This document shows positions 16,452 through 25,800 of a DNA stretch of 64,000 nt, piece by piece. The stretch is from CAZAZQ01 sp964489705 (GTDB lineage: Bacteria; Zixibacteria; MSB-5A5; GN15; FEB-12), in NCBI GenBank assembly GCA_964489705.1, contig CAZAZQ010000002.1, positions 62,001-126,000 on the forward strand. The letters run 5' to 3'. The first letter of the stretch is position 1; every line of letters begins with the position of its first letter. The notes under the pieces are model-generated. The model saw nothing but the letters and a program-made list of their open reading frames with translations, ran no database searches and was not told the DNA's origin. The translations under genes and the position numbers were made by a program.

Positions 16452-18437
16452 GTGAACAACAGCGAGAAACCGGTGGAGGATTTTCAGCCTGTAATCCCCG
16501 CTCATCAAACGGTTCCCGAGGTCACGTGGAAAACGATAATCTTGGGAATAATCATCTCGGTCGTTTTCGGATTGGCAAACGCTTACCTGGGATTGAAGTT
16601 CGGAATGACCGTCTCGGCATCGATTCCGGCGGCGGTTATTTCGATGGCGGTGTTGCGGATATTCTTCAAAAAAGTTTCCGTTTTGGAAAACAATATTGTC
16701 CAAACCATCGGCTCGGCGGGAGAATCGTTGGCGGCGGGCATCATTTTCACAATTCCGGCGTTTTTCATTTGGTCTGCCAATAAAGAGTTGGTCGCCGCCG
16801 GCTACCATCACGAAATCACTAAGACCCAGATTTTCTGGCTCTCCATGCTGGGCGGCTCGCTGGGAATTTTATTGATGATTCCCTTGCGGAAATACCTCGT
16901 GGAGCGTGAGCATAAGAAGCTCATCTTCCCGGAAGGCACGGCGTGCGCGGAAGTCATCGTCGCCGGTGACGAGGGAGGGGAAAAAGCCCGCATGGTCTTT
17001 ACCGGCATCGGGCTGGGAGCGCTGTACAAGGTGTTGATGAACATGCTCAAGGGCTGGTCGGAATCGGTCAATTACAATTTCCACGGCGTGCTGAAGGGAG
17101 GCACTATCGGTTTGGATGCGACCCCAGCACTGTTGGGGGTGGGCTACATTATCGGTCCTCGCATTGCCGCCTTGATGATGGGCGGCGCCGTCTTGGGCTA
17201 CTTGGCGATAGGTCCGCTTATTGCGTTTATCGGCGAGCAAATTCCCGGTATCGTCATCGCACCGGGGACGATTCCCATCAGCGAGATGAGTCCGGCTGAT
17301 TTGAGAAACTTTTATATCAAATACCTTGGCGTCGGAGCGGTGGCTGTGGGAGGGTTTATCTCTCTGTTGAAATCATTCCCGGTGATTATTTCTTCCTTTA
17401 CTCAAGGCTTCGGGCAGTTGATAGGCAGAAAAGCGGATCGTCAAGTCAGCCGCACCGACCGTGACATGCCGATGAAGTGGGTGTTGTTGGGTGTAGCGCT
17501 GATTGTCGTTGCCATCTGGATGCTGCCGGGAACGGAGCTTCACTTCCTGGGAGTGGTTTTGGCGGTTTTATTCGGCTTTTTCTTTGTGGTGGTGGCGGCA
17601 CGCATTGTCGGTATTGTCGGCTCCTCATCCTCGCCGGTTTCCGGGATGACAATTGCGACGTTGTTGGTCACCAGCCTTATTTTGCTTTACTTCGGCATCT
17701 CCGATGTCAAGGGGATGATAACCGCCATGTCGGTCGGAACGATTGTCTGTATCGCCGTCTGTATGTCAGGGGATATCGCTCAAGACCTCAAGACCGGTTA
17801 CTTGTTGGGCGCCACCCCTATCAAGCAGCAGTTGACGGAGTTCATCGGCTTGTTCTTCCCGGCGTTGGCGATGGGCTTCTTTGTGTATTTGCTCAATGAC
17901 GTCTTCGGCTTCGTCGAAGGAGCCACCGGTCGGACGCCGCTTTTGGCGCCGCAGGCAAACGTGATGGCTACCGTGGTGCAGGGAGTGATGAACCAGAACC
18001 TCCCGTGGGCGCCGATTTTGGTCGGAGCGATGGTTGCGCTGGCGGTCGAAGTGCTGGGGATTTCCTCACTACCGTTTGCAATAGGTTTGTACCTGCCGCT
18101 TTCCCTCTCGACGCCGATAATGACCGGCGGGATAATTGCCTATATTATCAAGAAAGTTTCCCGCAAAGATGAGTATAAGAAGAGAAATGAAAGAGGCATT
18201 CTCTTTTCCTCCGGTTTGGTGGCGGGGGATGCCTTAATCGGCGTGCTGGTGGCGTTTATGATTTCGTTGTCGACCATTTGGAAACCGTTTAGCTGGTATG
18301 CCGAGTTTTACGACGCCCACGAAGGGATGTGGAACACCGTGACCGGAAGTGCCGGACCTTGGCTGTCGTTGCTGGCATTTTTCGGGTTGACCGTTATCCT
18401 CTGGCGAAAGGCGTTGGGAAACAACCGAAAGGGGTAA
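16452..18437 (+). CDS. OPT-family oligopeptide/metal-chelate transporter
   Basis: About 661 residues with roughly 14 to 16 membrane helices, matching the bacterial branch of the OPT family, which moves small peptides or metal-siderophore complexes by proton symport. Typical features are GLANAYLGLKFGMTVSASIPAAV near the N-terminus (split as GLANAYLGLKFG and MTVSASIPAAV), the QTIGSAGES region, FPEGTACAEV, the GTIGLDATPALLGVGYIIGPR pore segment, and DLKTGYLLGATP. GTG at 16452 has GGAGG four bases upstream; GTG at 16431 is possible. It is 21 bases upstream of a GT-C glycosyltransferase in the same direction. The actual substrate is not evident. Confidence 0.92.
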   Translation: MNNSEKPVEDFQPVIPAHQTVPEVTWKTIILGIIISVVFGLANAYLGLKFGMTVSASIPAAVISMAVLRIFFKKVSVLENNIVQTIGSAGESLAAGIIFTIPAFFIWSANKELVAAGYHHEITKTQIFWLSMLGGSLGILLMIPLRKYLVEREHKKLIFPEGTACAEVIVAGDEGGEKARMVFTGIGLGALYKVLMNMLKGWSESVNYNFHGVLKGGTIGLDATPALLGVGYIIGPRIAALMMGGAVLGYLAIGPLIAFIGEQIPGIVIAPGTIPISEMSPADLRNFYIKYLGVGAVAVGGFISLLKSFPVIISSFTQGFGQLIGRKADRQVSRTDRDMPMKWVLLGVALIVVAIWMLPGTELHFLGVVLAVLFGFFFVVVAARIVGIVGSSSSPVSGMTIATLLVTSLILLYFGISDVKGMITAMSVGTIVCIAVCMSGDIAQDLKTGYLLGATPIKQQLTEFIGLFFPALAMGFFVYLLNDVFGFVEGATGRTPLLAPQANVMATVVQGVMNQNLPWAPILVGAMVALAVEVLGISSLPFAIGLYLPLSLSTPIMTGGIIAYIIKKVSRKDEYKKRNERGILFSSGLVAGDALIGVLVAFMISLSTIWKPFSWYAEFYDAHEGMWNTVTGSAGPWLSLLAFFGLTVILWRKALGNNRKG

Positions 18438-18458
18438 AGCGACATTCAGATAGACCGC

Positions 18459-20663
18459 ATGAAAATAAAGGACTTCCTTCGCACCCATAAGTGGCTGCTC
18501 ATCGTTTTGGGAGCGACCTTTCTGGTTCGCTTGATTTATCTTCTCGAACTCAGCCGCCAACCGGGCTTTTCGGTGCCGATGGTTGACGAAAAGTGGCACT
18601 GGGAGTGGGCGCATGAAATCCTGACGAAATCGTTTTGGGGGGAAGATGCCTACTTTCGGGCGCCGCTGTACCCGTACTTCTTGGCTTTCCTGGCATGGAT
18701 TACCGGCAGTTCCATCTTTTGGATGAAGTTCCTTCAACTGACGGTTTGTCTCGGAACCGCATTTTTCCTCTTTCGGTTGGCGGAGCATCTCTTTGGGCGG
18801 ACGGCCGCCGTGGCGGAGGGGCTTATGTATGCTTTCTATGGTACCCTTATTTACTATGAGTCGATGTTCCTCATTCCGGTAGTTTTCTTGTTCTTTGTGG
18901 TATGGGGGATGTACCGGTTGGTGGTCTATCGTGAATCGACAGCGACAAAAACCTGGTTGGCGACCGGGCTGGTGTTCGGGCTGGCGGCGATTTCCCGCCC
19001 CAACATTTTGCTGGTGATACCCTTGTTTATGATATGGCTCTTTTTGGAACGGCGTCGAGCTGCTGCTTTCCTCCAGAGACTGCGACGGCCGGTACTGCTT
19101 GCCGTCGGGGTGGCAATTGTGATAGCCCCGGTGACGATAAGAAATTACGTGGTGACGGGCGATTTTATTCTCATCTCCTCTCAAGGAGGGGTCAACCTGT
19201 ACCTCGGCAACAACGAATACGCGACCGGCTTGTCGATGCTGATGCCGGAAGTCGACATGACGGATGAATCCCTTACCTGGCGACAGTTCATTCCCTTGAC
19301 AAAAGCGGCGGCGGAAAAGGAAGTCGGTCATGAGCTGTCGGCGGCGGAGCAGTCGTCGTTTTGGACGCGTAAGGCATTGCGCTTTATGACAAATAATCCC
19401 GGTAAGTTTCTCGGTTTACTCTGGAAGAAAACCGTCTACCTGCTCAACGGGTTCGAAAACAGCGACAACTCGGATATCTACTACGAGCGGCATAAGTCGG
19501 TGCTGTATTCCCTGTTGCTGTGGAAGAAGCCGTTGTTTTTTCCTTTTGGGGTGCTTTTGCCGTTGACGGTGCTGGGGATCTATCTTCGGCGTCGGGAGTT
19601 CTCGAAACTGCTGCCGATATATCTCTATCTCATCGGCTATATCCCGACCATCATTCTTTTCTTGGTGACGGCGCGGCACCGCCTGCCGCTGGTTCCGTTC
19701 ATGATACTTTTGGCGGCAGCGGGAGCGGTTACATTAGTGAAGGAATGGAAAAAGCTGGAGAAGAAGAAAGCGGCGTTTTTAATAGGCGGATTTATTGTAG
19801 TCGCGTTCCTTGTCAACCGGACCTACTACGGAGAGGGATTTGAAAATACGTTCCAGATTCACTTCAACAACGGGATAAAATACGAACAAGCCGGAGAGTA
19901 TCAAAAAGCCGAGCACGAGTACCTTCTTGCCGACAAGGAATACCCCTATTCGGCAACTTTGATAAACAATCTTGCCTACATGCAGTTCCTTTTGGGCAAA
20001 CATGCCGAAGCGGAAAAGAATTATTATCGTGCCCTGGCGCTCAAACCTGACTACAGCAGGGTCTATAACAACTTAGGCTTGTTGGTGAAAGAAAAGGGAG
20101 ATCTCGATTCATCGATTGCGCTGTTTCGGAAAGCCATCGAGTTGTATGACTCGACGGTAAGTGTCTCTCCCGACGAATTGGGGCGGATGTACTTGAACTT
20201 GGCGCGGGCGTATGACGAGAAAGGAGCGTTCGACTCCGCCTCTTCGGCATTTCTGAAAGCCGTTGAAGCGGCACCGTTGATGGGCAAAGCGTATTTCCAA
20301 GCAGCGGCGTTCTTTGCCCGGAATAAGCAGTACGGCAAAGCCGACACCCTCTATATGAAAGGGATGCGCCACCACGACTTGGAGGCGAGCGATTTCTTCA
20401 ATTGGGGACTGTCGCTTATCGAACGGCGGCGGTTCAGCTCCGGCATTTCCATGATGCTGCGGGCACTCAAACGTGACCAGAACTTGTACCAGGCTCATTA
20501 TATGATTGCGGTGGGACATCTGGAGGGTGGCTCTCCGATTGATACGGTGATGACTTACTTGAATAAGTGCCTCGAATTGGATTCCACATACAAGCCGGCG
20601 TTGGACTTGAAAAAAGCGGTAGAGAAAAAAGGAGCGGGGCAGCGGAAAGCAACCGGCGGCTAA
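18459..20663 (+). CDS. GT-C glycosyltransferase (PMT/ArnT-like) fused to TPRs
   Basis: 734 residues in two parts. Residues 1 to about 450 are a multi-spanning GT-C membrane enzyme: first helix at 13-30, then the catalytic-type acidic motif VDEKWHW (D43, E44) in the first extracytoplasmic loop, YFRAPLYPYF and about ten more helices. Such enzymes move a sugar from a polyprenyl-phosphate donor to protein or lipid on the outer face of the inner membrane. Residues about 465-720 are soluble tandem TPRs (AEKNYYRALALKPDYSRVYNNLG, here split as AEKNYYRALALKPDY and SRVYNNLG; FRKAIELY; FLKAVEAAP), probably periplasmic and binding the acceptor or a partner. The fusion resembles eukaryotic TMTC and O-GlcNAc-type arrangements in outline only. 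It follows the OPT gene by 21 bases. Confidence 0.85.
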   Translation: MKIKDFLRTHKWLLIVLGATFLVRLIYLLELSRQPGFSVPMVDEKWHWEWAHEILTKSFWGEDAYFRAPLYPYFLAFLAWITGSSIFWMKFLQLTVCLGTAFFLFRLAEHLFGRTAAVAEGLMYAFYGTLIYYESMFLIPVVFLFFVVWGMYRLVVYRESTATKTWLATGLVFGLAAISRPNILLVIPLFMIWLFLERRRAAAFLQRLRRPVLLAVGVAIVIAPVTIRNYVVTGDFILISSQGGVNLYLGNNEYATGLSMLMPEVDMTDESLTWRQFIPLTKAAAEKEVGHELSAAEQSSFWTRKALRFMTNNPGKFLGLLWKKTVYLLNGFENSDNSDIYYERHKSVLYSLLLWKKPLFFPFGVLLPLTVLGIYLRRREFSKLLPIYLYLIGYIPTIILFLVTARHRLPLVPFMILLAAAGAVTLVKEWKKLEKKKAAFLIGGFIVVAFLVNRTYYGEGFENTFQIHFNNGIKYEQAGEYQKAEHEYLLADKEYPYSATLINNLAYMQFLLGKHAEAEKNYYRALALKPDYSRVYNNLGLLVKEKGDLDSSIALFRKAIELYDSTVSVSPDELGRMYLNLARAYDEKGAFDSASSAFLKAVEAAPLMGKAYFQAAAFFARNKQYGKADTLYMKGMRHHDLEASDFFNWGLSLIERRRFSSGISMMLRALKRDQNLYQAHYMIAVGHLEGGSPIDTVMTYLNKCLELDSTYKPALDLKKAVEKKGAGQRKATGG

Positions 20664-20670
20664 GCCGGTT
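20651..20670 (+). terminator. Weak terminator at end of GT-C gene
   Basis: AACCGGC/GCCGGTT stem of seven bases with loop GGCTAA spans the stop codon and is followed by CTTAGTT. Short T-run, hence low confidence. Confidence 0.35.
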
Positions 20671-20729
20671 CTTAGTTCCCTCCTGCAAGAGTTCCTTTCA
20701 TTCCGCCGAAGACGGTGTGGGGATTGTTT

Positions 20730-23705
20730 CTATTCCGGCTTGAGGATAACCCCTTTTCCGCTTCGTCCGTCGATACGAATTTCCAGCGGTTTTTCCAGAG
20801 TGATATGCCGCAGATGGGTGGTTTCATTCGCCACCGGTTGTTGCGAGAGCCACTCCCAATCGATGAAGCCGTTCTTAATGGAAGGGTTTACCGTGAGATA
20901 GCCGACATGGAATGAGGTCAGGTTGTGGAAGAAATGAGTGCCGAAGGAGGGATCGGGACAAAAATCGCCGTACGCCGCTTCCACAATCACCCGCGCCGAT
21001 GAAATCTGCTCCCACATGACCGGTATCCCCAGCCAACGTTCGCGAGTCCCCCAGCGACCGGGCCCGATGAGCAGGTATTGTTCGCCGTTTCGGCGGAAGA
21101 GTTCGTTCAAGGAACTGACCTGAGCGGCTATGTCGACCGTTTTCGAGGGATCGAACGATTCCGGGGTCACGTAAATGATATGCCGAATACCTTGTTCAAG
21201 CATATTGCCAAGAGCGTTTTCACTCTTGCCGATGATGCGGCTTTCGTCCACGTCATCGGTGGAAACGATGTCGAACCGGTCGTCTTTAATCATGGGTCGT
21301 ATCTGGAGAAAAGCAAACTCTTTCGCTTTCCCGTCGGGTGGGTTGAGGTTGACGGCAAACTCTATCTCGACGGGACAATTCAGACCCAGGCTTCCGAAGC
21401 GCAGAAGGAAGCGAACGATTTCCGGCAGCGGAAAGATTTTCGTTTTCAGTATGGGGGCAAAGGTTATCAAGCGGATGCCGGGACGGCTGCAACCGGTATA
21501 AATGCGGTCATTGTCGGGTGAGTAGGTGGAGCAGATGGGGAAGAGGGTGCCGTCTTTGTCGGCTTGGGAAGCAGGAAGTTTAATAAGACCTTTTTCTCCG
21601 CCGAGTTCCGGGATGATACTCGGATCGCTCATGTCGATGGCGTAAAATTCTTTCTGTGAGTTGTCGCGAATATCATCGACCGTTGAAAATTGGGGGAGCT
21701 TTTCCGGATAACTGGGGCAAAAGCGCAGACATTTCATTCCTTCCACGATGGTTTTCCCCAGCCCCAACGCTACGTAAACCACCCCGTCTTCCGGCTTGAC
21801 ATCGTCAATAGAGTAGTAATTGTACGACAAGGCAACGCCGGAAAAACTGGGGTAGAAGTTCTCGCCGTACCGACTTCCGATAGCCCGCTGGATAATCACC
21901 GCCATTTTCTCTTCTTCGATGCGGTTGCCGACCGACTCATGGTAATGTTTGGCGCTCTGGCAGAAGGTCGATGCGTAGATGTACTTGATTGCCGTTTCCA
22001 GTTGCTTCAGCCGAATTTTCTTGTCGGGGTGGCTGTTCGGCAGCATGTGGGTATCGTAGATTCCGGCAAACGGCTGCAAATGGGAATCCTCCAACAGCGA
22101 GGAAGAGCGTACCGCCAAAGGATAACGCACCACATCGAGAAACGCTTCCAAATCTTTGATGACTTGCGACGGCAGCTTTGCCCGCAGGAATCTTTGAGCA
22201 ATGGCACGGTCATCCTTATCGGTGAGGGCTTTCTCCATCAGCTTGTTGCTTTCGAGAAATTCGTCGAAAACATCGGTGCCGATGATGACCGACAATGGAA
22301 CAGTGATGTTCACCCCTTCAAAGAAATTGTGAATCTTATACTTGGTCAATAAAGCGTTGATAAACGCCAGCCCTCTTCCTTTGCCTCCCAGCGACCCGCC
22401 GCCGATGCGGACGAAATCGCTTTCCAGGTCGAATTGCTGGGGAGAAAAGTCGGTGATGATGCCGCGCTGTTTTTCATGGCGGAAGCTTTTGAAAATATCT
22501 ATCAGGTACTGTCGGAGCGATTTCGTGTCTTTGAACTCCGAAACTTTGCGCGGGCGAAGACGGGCGGCTAAGTCGAACTCGGTGCGTGCCATGAGCCAGT
22601 TGGAAAAGTGGTTGCGGCTGCCATGGTATAGCAGCGAACGCTCGTCGACTTCGGCAAGGCACTTTTCCATCGAGCGAAAATCTTTGGCGACGGCAACCTG
22701 GGTGCCGTCGGGGAGTTTGAAGATGAAATCACCGAAGCCGAAATATTCTTTGATAAAATGCTGCAAATCGGCGTTGAGCGTTTGCGACCGTTTGTAGACG
22801 AAACCGGCGTTGTTGGCGTGGGCGATTTCTTTGTTCTTTTCGTCGGAGGACTGCATCACGACCGGCAGGTCCGGAATCTCGGCTCTGATGCGTTTCACGA
22901 GCTTGATACCGGCTTCTTCGTCGATTTCTCCTTCTCGGGGAAAGCGAAAGTCGGAGATAAATCCCAACAGGTATTTTCGATATTTCTCCAGCAGCCGCCA
23001 GCCGTCTTCGTAATTATGCGCCAAGAGAATTTTGGGACGCGCCCGCATCCGCAGCAGCTTGTCGGTGAGGTTCAACCCTTCCGCCATCAAGGTGCGCGTC
23101 TGGCGCATGATTTCGGTATAGAGCAAGGGGAGAAAGTATGAATAGTATTTGACCGAATCTTCCACGATGACGATAACCCGCACCCCGACCAGAGAGGTGT
23201 CGGCGTCGACGTTGAGCCTGTCTTCGAGGAGTTTGATAATCGACAGGAATATCTTTACATCTCCCGTCCACATAAAGACCCGGTCGATAGCCGTCGAAAA
23301 GCCCGGCTCTTCCATCACCGCCAATTCGTGCTCGTCGTAAGCCAGCAAAATGACCGGCAGGTCCGGCTTGATTTCCTTTACGGCATGACCGAACGCCAGC
23401 ACATCGATATCCGCCACCCGCTTGAAAATGATGACCAAGTCGATTTCTTGGTTGTTCAATATTTCCAGCGCTTCCTTGGCGTTAGAGGCTCGTTTGACGT
23501 GCGGAGTGATGGTGAGGTTCAACTCCAGGTATTCATGGTAAATGAGGTCGGTCAACTGTCCGTCTTCTTCCAGGACGAAAGAGTCATACAAGCTGGACAC
23601 CAAAAGGATGTGCTTGACTCGGAAGCTCATCAACGAGTCAAACTTTTGGAACTTGGATTCGTAGCGGAGTAGATCCGGTTCAAAGTTCATGTTGTCGTTT
23701 CCCAT
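20730..23705 (-). CDS. PEP/pyruvate-binding ATP-grasp protein with receiver-like N-terminus
   Basis: 991 residues. From about 430 it is a PPDK/PEP-synthase N-terminal (ATP-grasp) domain: IGGGSLGGKGRGLAFINAL, YPLAVRSSSLLEDS, LQPFAGIYDT and late GPGRWGTRERWLG. The first 430 residues look like two receiver-like alpha/beta domains: KHILLVSSLYDS and VIVIVEDSVKYYS both start such folds, and ILLAHNYEDGWRLLEKY and LPVVMQSSDE fit the second. The phosphohistidine swivel domain and the PEP-binding TIM barrel of true PEP synthase are absent, so it cannot carry out that full reaction. Proteins of this build occur in Bacteroidota-type genomes without known function. ATG at 23705 lies 26 bases past a good promoter. 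Confidence 0.8.
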   Translation of the reverse strand: MGNDNMNFEPDLLRYESKFQKFDSLMSFRVKHILLVSSLYDSFVLEEDGQLTDLIYHEYLELNLTITPHVKRASNAKEALEILNNQEIDLVIIFKRVADIDVLAFGHAVKEIKPDLPVILLAYDEHELAVMEEPGFSTAIDRVFMWTGDVKIFLSIIKLLEDRLNVDADTSLVGVRVIVIVEDSVKYYSYFLPLLYTEIMRQTRTLMAEGLNLTDKLLRMRARPKILLAHNYEDGWRLLEKYRKYLLGFISDFRFPREGEIDEEAGIKLVKRIRAEIPDLPVVMQSSDEKNKEIAHANNAGFVYKRSQTLNADLQHFIKEYFGFGDFIFKLPDGTQVAVAKDFRSMEKCLAEVDERSLLYHGSRNHFSNWLMARTEFDLAARLRPRKVSEFKDTKSLRQYLIDIFKSFRHEKQRGIITDFSPQQFDLESDFVRIGGGSLGGKGRGLAFINALLTKYKIHNFFEGVNITVPLSVIIGTDVFDEFLESNKLMEKALTDKDDRAIAQRFLRAKLPSQVIKDLEAFLDVVRYPLAVRSSSLLEDSHLQPFAGIYDTHMLPNSHPDKKIRLKQLETAIKYIYASTFCQSAKHYHESVGNRIEEEKMAVIIQRAIGSRYGENFYPSFSGVALSYNYYSIDDVKPEDGVVYVALGLGKTIVEGMKCLRFCPSYPEKLPQFSTVDDIRDNSQKEFYAIDMSDPSIIPELGGEKGLIKLPASQADKDGTLFPICSTYSPDNDRIYTGCSRPGIRLITFAPILKTKIFPLPEIVRFLLRFGSLGLNCPVEIEFAVNLNPPDGKAKEFAFLQIRPMIKDDRFDIVSTDDVDESRIIGKSENALGNMLEQGIRHIIYVTPESFDPSKTVDIAAQVSSLNELFRRNGEQYLLIGPGRWGTRERWLGIPVMWEQISSARVIVEAAYGDFCPDPSFGTHFFHNLTSFHVGYLTVNPSIKNGFIDWEWLSQQPVANETTHLRHITLEKPLEIRIDGRSGKGVILKPE

Positions 23706-23731
23706 ATGTAATTAACACGTTATACCACTCT

Positions 23732-23759
23732 AATATATCGACCGTTGCACGGCTGTCAA
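23732..23759 (-). promoter_or_regulatory. Promoter of PEP-synthase-like gene
   Basis: Minus strand TTGACA (23754-23759), 16-base spacer, TATATT (23732-23737). It separates this gene from the upstream transport operon. Confidence 0.65.
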
Positions 23760-23797
23760 TCACCATGAGGAGTCGTCAGGGACGTGAGAGAAAATAA

Positions 23798-25087
23798 TCA
23801 GAAATAGTACCGGAACGAAGAGTAGAACACATCGGGATAGCTGCCGAACTCCGAGTTGAAACGGATATTGTAAAGTTGGGGAGAAGCAGGGAAAAGAGTG
23901 GTTGCCTTCTTCCCTTGGCTGACGTAAAATCCCGCTGCCACGTAGACATCTTCGGCAATGCTGTATTCGAGAGCGGGAGCGAAAAGAAAGGAAACGTCGT
24001 TCAGGTTCACCAAGGCTTGGGCGCTGAGGATCAACAAAGGGGTGAGTTGTGCCGTAAAGCCGGGGATGAGGTAATGCTGTCCCAATAGGTAGACGCTCCC
24101 TTCACAATAGGCAGTGGAAAAGAGACTATTAAGGTAGTTCTCCGGTCGGCTTTGTCCAGCGGAGTTGTAATGGTACTCAATAAATCCGTAGATATTGTGG
24201 GGAAAGCTGTAGTCGCAACCGGTGGAGAGCCGGAAGTAGCCGTCCGACGAGTCAGAAGAAATAAAGGCGTTTTCAAAAACATAGGCGGCTTCCAGCCAAT
24301 AACCGGCACCGAACAGATCGCTGCCGACATCGAAACCGGCAAGCAGATTTTCCTTAAAGTCCATCAGCAGGAAGGAGTAATCGGCTCGCCCTATCGGAAA
24401 TTTGGTCCGGATAAAAGCGGCGGAGAGGGATGATTTGAAATCTTTTCCGAAAACATAGCCGGCGTCGAGTTCCGAAAGACTGCCGAGAGGAACCCGCACC
24501 CGTATCGCGTCGACCCCGCGACGGTCTTCCGTATCCAGGTCGGTGTACCAAAAGGGAGCGATGACGTCGGTCGGATTGATGACTCGCGCCGAGCCCCACG
24601 CAATCGCCTGCCTTCCCACGTAGAGATCAAAAGAAGGTAAGCTGAGGCTCAGGTAGAGCCGGTCAAGATCATGGTAGACGTTGATGTTACTGAAGCTGTT
24701 TTCGTCGCTTGGGTACAAGCGGTACTCGAGGTCGGTGACGCGATAATTGGAAAGGGAAGCGCTGAGCATGAGAGAATCAATACTGTTTTGGTTCCTTGTC
24801 CTGCCGAAGGTGGAGAATATTTCGTATGCGGCGTGAAAAGCCATTTGTTCAGAGAGAGCATACCGGCTTTTGAGACGGAGACGATGGCTGAAGCTTCCGG
24901 AGATGGGGAGGTTGTCCGATACCGTGAAGAAATTAAACGCCGGATAGTCATACACGAACGAAAAGTTTTTATAGTATCCTCCCCCGGTCAGCTTTTCCTG
25001 TGCCGGAGCGTGAGTGTAAATTCCCACTACCCCTCCGAGAATCGCCATGAGTATCTTTGTGAAAAAACGTGTTTCCCCTCGTTTCAT
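23798..25087 (-). CDS. Outer-membrane beta-barrel protein of envelope transport operon
   Basis: 429 residues with signal peptide (FFTKILMAILGGVVGIYTHAPAQ). The rest alternates polar and hydrophobic residues with many aromatic ends (SFVYDYPAFNF, YSFLLMDFKE, YGFIEYHYNSAGQ) and finishes in FRYYF, the terminal-aromatic signal for outer-membrane insertion. SFDLYVGRQAIAWGSARVINPTD is a recognisable DUF1302/alginate-porin-like segment (given here as FDLYVGRQAIAWGS). Its ATG overlaps the TGA of the ATPase gene by four bases, so it is the last gene of a five-gene operon and probably the outer-membrane end of that transport route. Confidence 0.75.
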   Translation of the reverse strand: MKRGETRFFTKILMAILGGVVGIYTHAPAQEKLTGGGYYKNFSFVYDYPAFNFFTVSDNLPISGSFSHRLRLKSRYALSEQMAFHAAYEIFSTFGRTRNQNSIDSLMLSASLSNYRVTDLEYRLYPSDENSFSNINVYHDLDRLYLSLSLPSFDLYVGRQAIAWGSARVINPTDVIAPFWYTDLDTEDRRGVDAIRVRVPLGSLSELDAGYVFGKDFKSSLSAAFIRTKFPIGRADYSFLLMDFKENLLAGFDVGSDLFGAGYWLEAAYVFENAFISSDSSDGYFRLSTGCDYSFPHNIYGFIEYHYNSAGQSRPENYLNSLFSTAYCEGSVYLLGQHYLIPGFTAQLTPLLILSAQALVNLNDVSFLFAPALEYSIAEDVYVAAGFYVSQGKKATTLFPASPQLYNIRFNSEFGSYPDVFYSSFRYYF

Positions 25088-25794
25088 GTTTTCACCTTGT
25101 CTTTGTCTATTTTCCCGTCTTTCAGCACGATGAGCCGTCGTGCCCGCTCCATGATGTTGGCGTCGTGCGTGGAGAAAATAAAAGTAATACCACTGCGGCG
25201 GTTGAGTTCTCTCATCATTTCGATAAGTTCGATGCCGGTGGCGGAGTCAAGGTTGGCGGTCGGTTCGTCGGCAAGCACCAAAGCGGGGCGGGAGACAATG
25301 GCGCGAGCGATGGCGACCCGTTGCTGCTGCCCGCCGGAAAGTTTGGTCGGCAGGCGGTGAGCGAAACCTTCCAATCCCAACTCGGAGAGGATCTCCTCGA
25401 CGCGCCGATGGCGTTCCGCTTTGGGAACACCCTGCAAAAGCATCACGTATTCCACGTTTTCTTCCACGGTCAATACCGGAATGAGGTTGTACGCCTGAAA
25501 AATAAAGCCGATGTTGTCCCGTCGGAAGTTGGAAAGTTCTTTGCCGCTCATGGCGGAGAGGAGCTTGCCGTTCAGCCAGATTTTTCCCGAGGAGACGTCG
25601 TCCAAGCCGGAGACGACGTTCAAGAAAGTCGTTTTCCCCGAGCCGGACGGTCCCACGATGGCGGTAAACTCTCCCTTCCGGATGGTCAGGTCGATACCCC
25701 GTAAGGCGGGGACAGGAACTCCGTTATCGGAATATTCCTTGGTTATCCCTTCGGTGACGATGACATATTCTGACAAATTGTTTTCCATGGTCAT
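25084..25794 (-). CDS. ABC transporter ATPase, LolD/MacB type
   Basis: 236-residue nucleotide-binding protein of the type that pairs with FtsX-like permeases to extract lipoproteins or lipids from, or act mechanically on, the inner membrane. Walker A GPSGSGKTT, Q-loop FIFQAYNLIPVLTVEENV, signature LSGGQQQRVAIARAI, Walker B ALVLADEPTANLD and the H-loop STHD are intact, so it should hydrolyse ATP. It sits six bases after one permease and overlaps the barrel gene. ATG at 25794 or 25788 are both possible starts. Confidence 0.95.
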   Translation of the reverse strand: MTMENNLSEYVIVTEGITKEYSDNGVPVPALRGIDLTIRKGEFTAIVGPSGSGKTTFLNVVSGLDDVSSGKIWLNGKLLSAMSGKELSNFRRDNIGFIFQAYNLIPVLTVEENVEYVMLLQGVPKAERHRRVEEILSELGLEGFAHRLPTKLSGGQQQRVAIARAIVSRPALVLADEPTANLDSATGIELIEMMRELNRRSGITFIFSTHDANIMERARRLIVLKDGKIDKDKVKT

Positions 25795-25800
25795 TTTCCC

